64,000 nt of DNA from DATLED01 sp035525495. GTDB lineage: Bacteria; Actinomycetota; Acidimicrobiia; Acidimicrobiales; CADCTF01. The position numbers and the translations under genes are program-made. This document shows, in pieces, positions 57,763 to 64,000 of this stretch; the first letter of the stretch is position 1; every line of letters begins with the position of its first letter. The stretch spans positions 1 through 64,000 of the forward strand of contig DATLED010000001.1 of NCBI GenBank assembly GCA_035525495.1, written 5' to 3'. The notes under the pieces are model-generated. The model saw only the letters and a list, made by a program, of their open reading frames with translations. It did no database searches and was not told where the DNA came from.

Positions 57763-58637
57763 GGCGCCGTGAGGAACTCGAGGATGCGCCCGTTGACCTC
57801 TTCGGGCTTCTCGAGGTGGAGGAAGTGACCGGCGCCGTCCACGATCTCGGCGGCGGATGGTGCCTCCAGCACCGACTTGGCCGCCTCGGCCAGTTCGACG
57901 CCGATGCAGCCGTCGTCCGCGCCGTGGAGGTAGAGGAGCGGCTGCGGCGGCGCCCCGCCCGCGGCCTGGATCTGTTCGAGCTCGGCATCGGGAGCGGGCT
58001 CGCGGCCGCCGAGGGTCGAGCGGTAGTACCCGAGTGCAGCCGCCAGATGCTCCGGCCGGCCCAGCGCCTCGCGGACGTGGGCCACGTCCTCGGCCCCGTC
58101 GTAGCCCGGCGACCAGTCGCGCCAGAGCCCCGCGAGGAACGCCATGTCGTCGGCGGGGACGATCATCTCGGCCAGTGGCATCTGGAAGAACCACATGTAG
58201 AAGGACCGCTTGATCTGCTCGTAGGCGAGGAACCCGCCCATCGCCGCTCCGGGCGGGACCGCCATGGCGACGACCCGCCTCCACCGGTCGGGGGCGGCGG
58301 CCGCTGCGGGATACACCGCCGTGGCGCCCCAGTCGTGGCCGATCAGCACGGCGTCGCCGTTCCCCCCCAGCGCTTCGTGGAGGCGGAGGGCGTCGCGAGC
58401 GAGGGCGGCCGCGCCGTAGCGGCCGTCGGAGGGGATGGCGGTGGGTGCGTACCCCCGCATGAACGGCGCGACCGCCCGGTGGCCGGCCTTCGCGAGCTCG
58501 GGGAGGAGGTGTCGGTAGGTCCACGCGGTGTCCGGGAACCCATGGAGGCACAGGGCCAACGGACCGTCCTCGGGCCCGGCCGCCAGGTAGGAGAACTCCA
58601 GGGCACCGGCGGTGATCGTCCCGGTCTCGAGCGTCAT
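57759..58637 (-). CDS. epoxide hydrolase-like alpha/beta hydrolase
   Basis: This 292-residue enzyme has LCLHGFPDTAWTYRHLLPELAKAGHRAVAPFMRGY, the nucleophile elbow IGHDWGAT with Asp in place of Ser, GADDGCIGVEL with the acid and GAGHFLHLEKPEEVN with the catalytic His. An Asp nucleophile is typical of epoxide hydrolases and haloalkane dehalogenases. It is the first gene of the selenoprotein operon and has a TAAAGT box 7 nt before its ATG, so its product may supply or process the substrate of the redox proteins. Confidence 0.9.
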   Translation of the reverse strand: MTLETGTITAGALEFSYLAAGPEDGPLALCLHGFPDTAWTYRHLLPELAKAGHRAVAPFMRGYAPTAIPSDGRYGAAALARDALRLHEALGGNGDAVLIGHDWGATAVYPAAAAAPDRWRRVVAMAVPPGAAMGGFLAYEQIKRSFYMWFFQMPLAEMIVPADDMAFLAGLWRDWSPGYDGAEDVAHVREALGRPEHLAAALGYYRSTLGGREPAPDAELEQIQAAGGAPPQPLLYLHGADDGCIGVELAEAAKSVLEAPSAAEIVDGAGHFLHLEKPEEVNGRILEFLTAP

Positions 58638-58644
58638 GCGCCGG

Positions 58645-58650
58645 ACTTTA
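58645..58650 (-). promoter_or_regulatory. -10 box (TAAAGT) of the hydrolase/UGSC operon
   Basis: TAAAGT lies 7 nt before ATG 58637, indicating one leaderless transcript for the three-gene operon. Confidence 0.45.
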
Positions 58651-58708
58651 GGACCGCCGCGAGCGACCGGACTCTTCAGGGCCGGCCCGTTGGTGCCGAT
58701 CTGGACGT

Positions 58709-59842
58709 GTGGCTCATCCCATGCTCGACGACCTGCTGCGCACCCTCGACGAGGCCGACGGCTCCGACCTCCACGTGAAGGTGGGGTCGCCGCCCCGAAT
58801 GCGCGTCAACGGGGCCCTGCGCCGGATCGAGGGGGCTCCGCAGGTCACCCCCGACCTCACGGCCGAGATGGCGGGCGCCATCATGCGGGCGGACGTCGCC
58901 GAGATCTTCGAGCAGCGCAACGACATGGACTTCGCCTACGCGGTGCCCCACGTCGGCCGGTTCCGCGTGAACGCCTTCCGCCAGCGGGGGACCGTCGGGA
59001 TGATCTTCCGGCGGGTCCGCACCGACCCGGCGAAGTTCGAGCAGCTCGGCCTTCCCGAGGTCGTCGCCAGGTTGTCGCAGGAGCACCGCGGCCTGGTCCT
59101 CGTCACCGGCCCGACGGGCTCGGGCAAGACGACGACCCTCGCCGCCATGATCGACTTCATCAACGACACCCGTGAGTGCCACATCGTCACGATCGAGGAC
59201 CCGATCGAGGTGCTGCACCGGGACAAGAACGCCTCGATCAACCAGCGCGAGATCGGGTTCGACACCGACAACTTCGCCAACGCCATGCGGGCAGCCATGC
59301 GGCAGGACCCTGACGTCATCCTCGTCGGCGAGATGCGCGACCAGGAGACCGTGGCCGCAGCGCTGTCGGCCGCCGAGACGGGGCACCTCGTGTTCTCGAC
59401 GCTCCACACGATCGACGCCACCGAGACCGTGAACCGCATCGTCGACTTCTTCCCGCCGCACCAGCAGCACCAGATCCGGGTCGCGCTCGCCGGATCGCTC
59501 CGCGGAACGATCTGCCAGCGGCTCGTGGCGACGGCCGACGGGAAGGGTCGGGTGGCGGCGTTGGAGGTCATGGTCGTGAACGGCCGCATCCAGAACTGCA
59601 TCATCGACCCCGCCCGCGGGGGCGACATGCACGAGATCATCGCCGACGGCGAGTACTACGGCATGCAGACCTTCGACCAGTCCCTGGCCAAGCTCTACGA
59701 GCGCGGCCAGGTGGACATGCGGGGCGCGATGTCCGCCGCCTCCAACCCCCATGACCTGAAGGTCATGCTCCAGCAGCGCGGTCTCGTGGCCTCCACGTCG
59801 GCCCGCTTCGCCGACACCAGCGCCGACACCGCCACGTCGTAA
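58709..59842 (+). CDS. pilT: PilT-like type IV pilus retraction ATPase
   Basis: This 377-residue hexameric secretion ATPase has the PilT layout: an N-terminal PAS-like domain (GSDLHVKVGSPPRMRVNG), Walker A GPTGSGKTTTLAAM, Asp box TIEDPIEVLH, Walker B DVILVGEMRD, His box HLVFSTLHT and the C-terminal region AGSLRGTICQRLV. It would drive pilus retraction (twitching) in an organism with type IV pili; no other pilus genes are in the window. GTG 58709 and ATG 58721 are both possible starts. A c-di-GMP enzyme/receptor pair lies 8-9 kb away. Confidence 0.9.
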   Translation: MAHPMLDDLLRTLDEADGSDLHVKVGSPPRMRVNGALRRIEGAPQVTPDLTAEMAGAIMRADVAEIFEQRNDMDFAYAVPHVGRFRVNAFRQRGTVGMIFRRVRTDPAKFEQLGLPEVVARLSQEHRGLVLVTGPTGSGKTTTLAAMIDFINDTRECHIVTIEDPIEVLHRDKNASINQREIGFDTDNFANAMRAAMRQDPDVILVGEMRDQETVAAALSAAETGHLVFSTLHTIDATETVNRIVDFFPPHQQHQIRVALAGSLRGTICQRLVATADGKGRVAALEVMVVNGRIQNCIIDPARGGDMHEIIADGEYYGMQTFDQSLAKLYERGQVDMRGAMSAASNPHDLKVMLQQRGLVASTSARFADTSADTATS

Positions 59843-59954
59843 CACGGCTCGCTGCTCGGCGGCGGCTGCTCGCGACTGTTGCTGTGTCGTCGGTCACACG
59901 AGCAGGAATATTGATCCCCCATGGGTAACCTCGCTCCCACGAGGGGGGAGCCCG

Positions 59955-60782
59955 GTGAAGGTCACGTTCTGGGGGGTCAGAGGCTCGACCCCCTGCCCAA
60001 GCGAGAGCAATCGCCGCTACGGCGGGAACACCGCGTGCGTGACCCTCGAGGTCGATGGCGAGCCGCCGATCATCCTCGATCTCGGGACCGGTCTGCGCTT
60101 CTTCGGCGAGACCCAGCCGCTCGATGGAAGCTTCCGTGGGACGGCCCTGATCACTCACATCCACTGGGACCACGTGCAGGGTCTGCCGTTCTTCCCGCCG
60201 GCCGACCGCGTCGGGGCGACGCTCGACATCTATGGCCCGACCCAGGACGAGGGCCAGTTGGGCGAGGTCTTCGGCGACTTCATGCGTCCCCCGTACTTCC
60301 CCGTGCACTTCAGTGAGCTCCGGGGCGACATCCGCTTCCACGACGTGCAGGAGGACGACGTCGCCATCGGCAACGCCAAGGTGCGGGTGCGGTCCGTGCC
60401 CCACTGCGGGCCCACGGTGGGCTACCGCATCGACTGGGACGGCGCGTCGGTGGCCTACCTCTCGGATCACCAGGCGCCGCTGTCGCTCGACCGGGTCGCC
60501 GATTCCGTCCTCGAGCTCTGCGACGGCGTCGACCTCCTGATCCACGACGCGCAGTACACCCGCGAGGAGTTCGCCGAGAAGTCGCATTGGGGTCACTGCA
60601 CGGTCGACTACGCCGTGCTCGTGGCCAAGGAGGCGCGGGCCAAGCGCCTCGCCATGTTCCATCACGATCCGTCCCACGACGACGACTTCATCGACCGGCT
60701 CCTCGAGCAGGCGACGTGCCTCGGGGCGATGGCGGGGATCGGCGTCATCGCCGCAAGCGAGGGTTTGCGCATCGAGTTGTAG
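59955..60782 (+). CDS. metallo-beta-lactamase fold hydrolase
   Basis: This 275-residue protein has MKVTFWGVRGSTPCP, THIHWDHVQGLPFF (the HxHxDH metal motif), CGPTVGYRI with a further His before it and YLSDHQAP (metal Asp), as in phosphoribosyl cyclic-phosphate phosphodiesterase/RNase Z-like hydrolases. The WGVRGS...GGNT start is shared by PhnP-like and receiver-linked proteins in signalling. A G-rich ribosome site (GGGGGGA) precedes GTG 59955. The 112-bp upstream gap holds no clear promoter. Confidence 0.88.
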   Translation: MKVTFWGVRGSTPCPSESNRRYGGNTACVTLEVDGEPPIILDLGTGLRFFGETQPLDGSFRGTALITHIHWDHVQGLPFFPPADRVGATLDIYGPTQDEGQLGEVFGDFMRPPYFPVHFSELRGDIRFHDVQEDDVAIGNAKVRVRSVPHCGPTVGYRIDWDGASVAYLSDHQAPLSLDRVADSVLELCDGVDLLIHDAQYTREEFAEKSHWGHCTVDYAVLVAKEARAKRLAMFHHDPSHDDDFIDRLLEQATCLGAMAGIGVIAASEGLRIEL

Positions 60783-60862
60783 TCGGTAACTTCGGTCCGC
60801 TGCGCCGATGAGGCTGGCTCCACTCGCACGCCGGCTGTCCTCCACCGAATTTCCACGGCGGA

Positions 60863-60880
60863 CTGGCGCTCCCGACGCCG
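60863..60880. repeat. 18-bp repeat shared with the family B element
   Basis: CTGGCGCTCCCGACGCCG here is identical to 37203-37220. Both lie in intergenic DNA after a plus-strand gene, and CTTCGGTC occurs near the left end of both gaps (60790-60797 here). The gap 60783-60913 holds no gene; this copy lacks the terminal inverted repeats of the first. Confidence 0.55.
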
Positions 60881-60900
60881 GCCCCAAACAGGCATCGCTG

Positions 60901-60906
60901 TAGGTT
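60901..60906 (+). promoter_or_regulatory. -10 box (TAGGTT) of the flavin reductase gene
   Basis: TAGGTT lies 7 nt before GTG 60914. Confidence 0.45.
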
Positions 60907-60913
60907 TCACCGT

Positions 60914-61426
60914 GTGACCGACGAAGACCTCGAGCGACGCGGCGCGCCGACGTTCGACAGCGCCCGGCTCAAGCAGGTGATGGGCCACTTCTGCACGGGC
61001 GTCACGATCATCACGGCCATCGACGACGGTGAGCCGGTCGGATTCACGGCCCAGTCGTTCCAGTCGTTGTCGCTCGACCCCCCGCTGGTGCTGTTCGCCC
61101 CGCAGAAGTCGTCGTCGACGTGGCCTCGTCTCCAGTCGGCAGGGAGGTTCTGCGTGAACATCCTGGCCGAGGACCAGGAGGCGCTGTGCCGATCCTTCGC
61201 GGCGAGCGGTTCCGAGAAGTACCGCGGTGTCGGGTGGCGGCCGGGTCCGGCCACGGGTGCTCCGGTCCTGACCGGGGTGCTCGGTTGGGTCGAGGCCGAG
61301 ATCACCGAGGAGGTCGACGGCGGCGATCACCTCATCGTCGTCGGCCGCATCCTCGACCTCGACCTCGAGCACGAGGGGCGGCCGCTGCTGTTCTACCGGG
61401 GCGGCTTCGGCCGCTTCGAGCACTGA
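60914..61426 (+). CDS. flavin reductase-like domain protein
   Basis: This 170-residue FMN-binding split-barrel protein has VMGHFCTGVTIITAIDDGEPVGFTAQSFQSLSLDPPLVLFAPQKSSSTWP and FCVNILAEDQEALCRSFAASGSEKY, the signature of flavin reductases and of small flavin components of two-component monooxygenases. It could supply reduced flavin to the luciferase-like enzyme encoded far upstream, but no link is shown. The RmlC-like gene follows one base after its stop. Confidence 0.92.
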   Translation: MTDEDLERRGAPTFDSARLKQVMGHFCTGVTIITAIDDGEPVGFTAQSFQSLSLDPPLVLFAPQKSSSTWPRLQSAGRFCVNILAEDQEALCRSFAASGSEKYRGVGWRPGPATGAPVLTGVLGWVEAEITEEVDGGDHLIVVGRILDLDLEHEGRPLLFYRGGFGRFEH

Positions 61427-61427
61427 G

Positions 61428-61991
61428 ATGATGGCTCGCTCCGGCGGTGACCCCACGGGCATGGCCGTCGAGGCGACGGCCATCGACGGATTGTTCCTCA
61501 TCACGATGAAGCAGGTGGGCGACGAGCGCGGCGTCGTCCGCGAGTTCTACCGGGCGTCATCGTGGGCCGAGCACGGCCTGCCGTCGCTCGGGCCCTGGCA
61601 GCAGATGAACGTCACCGAGTCCCGCGCCGGCGCGCTGCGGGGGCTCCATGGCGAGGACATGTTCAAGCTCGTCGCCGTGGTCGCGGGCGAGGCGTTCGGC
61701 GCCTACGTCGACACCCGGCCGGACTCGCCGTCAATCGGGAAGGTCGTCACCGCGCGCCTCGTGACCGGAACGCAGGTGCTCGTACCCCGCGGCGTGTGCA
61801 ACGGGTTCCAGTCCGTGACCGACACGCAGTACCTCTACACGTTCGATTCCGAGTGGAAGCCGGGGATGGCGGGCACCGCCGTCCATCCGCTCGACCCCGA
61901 GCTCGGCATCGACTGGCCGTTGGAGCCGGTCCTGTCCGAGAAGGACGCGGCCCAGCCGACCTTCGATCAGGCGGTCCGGGCCGAGAGGTAG
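61428..61991 (+). CDS. dTDP-4-dehydrorhamnose 3,5-epimerase-like protein
   Basis: This 187-residue cupin protein has the RmlC features: DERGVVREFYRASSW, QQMNVTESRAGALRGLHGEDMFKLVAVVAGEAFGAYVDTR with the active-site His in RGLH, VLVPRGVCNGFQSV and a C-terminal IDWPLEPVLSEKD. Known RmlC enzymes have RGLHYQ; here the residues after RGLH are GED, so the substrate may differ. Two ATGs (61428 and 61461) are possible. Other rhamnose genes are not in the window. Confidence 0.85.
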   Translation: MMARSGGDPTGMAVEATAIDGLFLITMKQVGDERGVVREFYRASSWAEHGLPSLGPWQQMNVTESRAGALRGLHGEDMFKLVAVVAGEAFGAYVDTRPDSPSIGKVVTARLVTGTQVLVPRGVCNGFQSVTDTQYLYTFDSEWKPGMAGTAVHPLDPELGIDWPLEPVLSEKDAAQPTFDQAVRAER

Positions 61992-62353
61992 TCGCGGACG
62001 GCGGGCGCGCCGACGAGTCGCGCCTGCACGGCGCCGTCGGAGTCGGCCAGCAGGACCGTCGGCGCGCTACGGACGGAGAAGGCGTCGGCGAGGTGCGGCT
62101 CCCTGGTCGCGTCCACGGTGACGATGCCGGCGGAGGGGTCGTCGAGGGCGAGTTGCTCCTTCACCGGCCCGCAGCTGGCGCAGTACGGCGTCGTGAAGAC
62201 GACCCACGTCCGGGCGGCGCCGTCCGTCAACAGCTCGGTCGGGACCCGCGGGATGGTCGGCACCGGACCCTGTAGACGCTGCCTGGACGCGGCGTACATG
62301 CGCCGGCCGATGATCAGGCCGACGACGATGACGGCGACGATGACGAACTTCAC
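61967..62353 (-). CDS. membrane-anchored thioredoxin-like protein
   Basis: This 128-residue protein has one N-terminal helix (VKFVIVAVIVVGLIIGRRMYAA) and a thioredoxin-like domain with CASC (TTPYCASCGPVKEQL), VDATREPHLADAFSVRSAPTVLLAD (cis-Pro). It is likely a thiol-disulfide exchange protein anchored in the membrane. GTG 62353 overlaps the DUF4395 stop by 4 bases; a DUF4395 plus thioredoxin pair is common in actinobacteria. Its 3' end overlaps the convergent RmlC-like gene by 25 bp. Confidence 0.85.
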   Translation of the reverse strand: MKFVIVAVIVVGLIIGRRMYAASRQRLQGPVPTIPRVPTELLTDGAARTWVVFTTPYCASCGPVKEQLALDDPSAGIVTVDATREPHLADAFSVRSAPTVLLADSDGAVQARLVGAPAVRDYLSARTA

Positions 62354-62793
62354 GCCACCAGGCGCACGCCACGCCAGCGAGCCAGGAGGAGATAGACCTC
62401 GCAGCCGATGCAGATCCCGGTGAGCGCCGCCAGGCCGGCGAGGGAGGCGACGATCAGCGCCAGGATCCAACCGAGCCCGCCGGCGCCGGCGGCGAAGGCA
62501 AGGGTGGCGGCGGTGAGGAACCCGACGCCGACTGCGGCGGCGAAGCGCGGCGGGCGCGGGTCCTCGAGGTCGGCGGGCGGCGCCAGCCGGGGCTTGATCA
62601 CCTCGGCGTAGAGTCGGAGGAAGGGTCCGTACTTCGACCCGAACGCCGCGCCGAGCAGCAACACCACGGCGAACACGGGCACCACGACCTTGGCGTCGAG
62701 GACGAAGGCGACCAGCAGCGCGACCGTCAGCACCGCCTGGTTGAAACGCGGCCCTCGGGGATCGATCGGCGTCGGAGCAGGGGAGTCGGCCAT
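62350..62793 (-). CDS. DUF4395 membrane protein
   Basis: This 147-residue protein has about four membrane helices (VLTVALLVAFVLDAKVVVPVFAVVLLLGAAFG in two runs, AAAVGVGFLTAATLAFAAG, GWILALIVASLAGLAAL) and a CIGCE motif in the last part. It matches DUF4395: DPRGPRFNQA at the start and the GICIGCE end. The CxxC next to the membrane and the coupled thioredoxin suggest electron or disulfide transfer across the membrane, which is inferred. Confidence 0.88.
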   Translation of the reverse strand: MADSPAPTPIDPRGPRFNQAVLTVALLVAFVLDAKVVVPVFAVVLLLGAAFGSKYGPFLRLYAEVIKPRLAPPADLEDPRPPRFAAAVGVGFLTAATLAFAAGAGGLGWILALIVASLAGLAALTGICIGCEVYLLLARWRGVRLVA

Positions 62794-62842
62794 GCCGGTG
62801 GAAACCCTACCGAGCCGGTCGACATTCCGTCCCGGTGACTCG

Positions 62843-62888
62843 CTTTCGAGCGCGGGCGCGCCGCCTGGCGACCGTTCGCGCTCGAAAG
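62843..62888 (-). terminator. hairpin between the HerA-like and DUF4395 genes
   Basis: CTTTCGAGCGCG (62843-62854) and CGCGCTCGAAAG (62877-62888) are perfect 12-bp inverted arms directly after the HerA-like gene on the minus strand. No T-run follows, so termination is likely but not certain. Confidence 0.6.
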
Positions 62889-62893
62889 GGGGT

Positions 62894-64000
62894 TCAGCGG
62901 CGCTTCTTCAGCAGCGAGAAGACGCCGCGGACGACCTGGTTGGCCATCTGCCGGCCCTCCCGCGACTTCAGGAAGCCGGTCACGGCGCTCTCCTCCTTCT
63001 TGCGCGACCTGGGCTGCTTCGGGGGAGCCTGGCGCCGGACCTCGGCCTCCTGCTCGTCGGCGGCGTCCGCAGCGGCGGACTCGGCAAGGCGGCCGGCGAG
63101 CTTCTCACGCGCCGACTCCCGGTCGACCTCCTCGGCGTACTTCGCCCACAGGTCCGAGGCCTTGGCGGCGGCGTCCACGGCCGGCTCACCGATCGCGGCC
63201 ATCAACGACTGCGGCGCCAGCAGCTTCGTCCACACCACCGGTGTCGGCGCGCCCCGCTCGGACAGGATCGTGACCATCGCCTCGCCCGTGCCGAGCTGGG
63301 TGAGGTCCTCCTCGAGGTCGTAGTCGCCGGTCTTCGGATAGGTCGTCACGGCCGCCTTCAACGCCTTGGCGTCGCGAGGAGTGAAGGCCCGCAGCGCGTG
63401 CTGCACGCGGTTCCCGAGCTGGGCGAGCACGTTGTCCGGAACGTCGTCGGGGAGCTGCGTGACGAAGAACACGCCGACGCCCTTGGACCGGATGAGCCGC
63501 ACCGTCTGCGCCACCGTGTCGAGGAACTCCTTCGACGCGTCGGCGAACAGCAGGTGGGCCTCGTCGAAGAAGAACACGAGCTTCGGCTGGTCGAGGTCAC
63601 CGACCTCCGGAAGCTCGTGGAACAGCTCGGCCAGCAGCCACATGAGGAACGTCGAGAACAGCCTCGGCTTGTCCTGCACCGCCGACAGCTCGAGGCAGTT
63701 CACGATCCCGCGGCCCTGCGCGTCGACCCGCATGAGGTCGGCGACATCGAGCTCGGGCTCGCCGAAGAATTGCGCGCCGCCCTGGTCCTCGAGCTCGAGG
63801 ATCGACCGCAGCAGCACTCCGACCGTCGCCGGTGCCAGCCCACCGATCGCCTTGAGCTCGTCCTTGCCGTCGTCGGAGTCGAGGAACTTCAGCACCTCGC
63901 GGAGGTCGTCGAGGTCGAGGAGCGCCAGCCCGCTGTCGTCGGCGTAGCGGAACACGAGCGAGAGCGACGACGTCTGGGTCTCGTTGGCGCCGAGGACCTT
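62894..64000 (-). CDS. HerA-like DUF853 ATPase (5' end outside the window)
   Basis: The gene is cut by the right edge; 369 codons of its C-terminal part remain. The frame is open to base 64000 with TQTSSLSLVFRYADD. Visible motifs are VLGANETQTSSLSLVF, LELSAVQDKPRLFSTFLMWLLAELFHELPEVGD, the Walker B region KLVFFFDEAHLLF with DEAH, LIRSKGVGVFFVTQLPDDVPDNVLAQLGNRVQHALRAF and a final segment of repeated Arg/Lys. This is the DUF853/YjgR-type HerA-like ATPase family, thought to act on DNA. The Walker A lies outside the window. Confidence 0.9.
   Translation of the reverse strand, partial: KVLGANETQTSSLSLVFRYADDSGLALLDLDDLREVLKFLDSDDGKDELKAIGGLAPATVGVLLRSILELEDQGGAQFFGEPELDVADLMRVDAQGRGIVNCLELSAVQDKPRLFSTFLMWLLAELFHELPEVGDLDQPKLVFFFDEAHLLFADASKEFLDTVAQTVRLIRSKGVGVFFVTQLPDDVPDNVLAQLGNRVQHALRAFTPRDAKALKAAVTTYPKTGDYDLEEDLTQLGTGEAMVTILSERGAPTPVVWTKLLAPQSLMAAIGEPAVDAAAKASDLWAKYAEEVDRESAREKLAGRLAESAAADAADEQEAEVRRQAPPKQPRSRKKEESAVTGFLKSREGRQMANQVVRGVFSLLKKRR

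Noticed and set aside
1..64000. CRISPR arrays, complete insertion sequences, integrases or prophage genes
   Set aside because: No regularly spaced repeats, transposase or phage structural motifs were seen. The only mobile-type trace is the 13E12 segment at the left edge.

Overview
The window is a very GC-rich, densely coded chromosomal segment (about 60 genes, no gene-free gap above 200 bp). Four features point to an actinomycete: frequent GTG starts, many genes with a TAnnnT box only 6-10 nt before the start codon (leaderless transcripts), F420-type oxidoreductases, and Ku beside a LigD-type phosphoesterase. A Thr-rich linker in the cell-wall peptidase, a PilT-like ATPase and a UGSC selenoprotein suggest the class Acidimicrobiia, but that is inference. 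Only one tRNA (Leu-UAA) is present. There are no rRNAs, CRISPR arrays or complete insertion sequences.

Layout. 1-4827 (-) is a six-gene operon: acyltransferase, epimerase, enoyl-CoA hydratase-like protein, tail-anchored beta-sandwich protein, small alpha/beta-barrel protein, and an SDR that runs in frame into a 13E12/DUF222 segment at the window edge. 4907-7730 holds YqgE, a HEM4-family protein, a Fe-S RecB-type nuclease and a small unknown. 8028-11651 (-) is a membrane-stress module (LiaF-like protein, sensor kinase, response regulator, DUF4097 protein). 11694-15786 has a HelD-like helicase divergent from a LigD phosphoesterase/pseudo-ligase and Ku. 15806-22830 pairs a fused ABC exporter and a hydrolase (-) with a ferritin-like protein and a luciferase-like monooxygenase (+) around a TGTATAC-N6-GTATACA palindrome. 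The same palindrome lies just before a TetR gene at 25772, so one regulator probably controls both sites. Two divergent AI-2E-type transporters lie between.

26359-41643 carries mainly metabolic genes (PEP mutase family, methionine aminopeptidase, SDRs, quinone oxidoreductase, fumarase, F420/FMN protein, dienelactone hydrolase, S9 peptidase, CoA-ester lyase), a compact UvrD-like protein without the Walker lysine, and an NlpC/P60 peptidase. 41734-46170 holds a Clp-N/zinc-ribbon protein coupled to a phosphohistidine-swivel protein, an acetyltransferase, a VOC protein and a sarcosine-oxidase-like flavoenzyme. 46177-54978 has two acyl-CoA dehydrogenases, methyltransferases, a GGDEF-EAL protein, a PilZ protein, a MaoC hydratase and an SGNH hydrolase. 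54963-58637 contains MutY and, converging on it, an operon of hydrolase, CATC thioredoxin-like fusion and a UGSC-family selenoprotein with an in-frame UGA followed by a SECIS-like hairpin. The right end has a PilT-like ATPase, a metallo-beta-lactamase-fold protein, a flavin reductase, an RmlC-like protein, a DUF4395/thioredoxin pair and a truncated HerA-like ATPase.

The main discoveries proposed are the unannotatable-by-default selenoprotein operon, the TetR regulon linking an exporter, a hydrolase and a putative oxygenase pair, the dehydrogenase-13E12 fusion, and several pseudoenzyme versions of DNA repair proteins.
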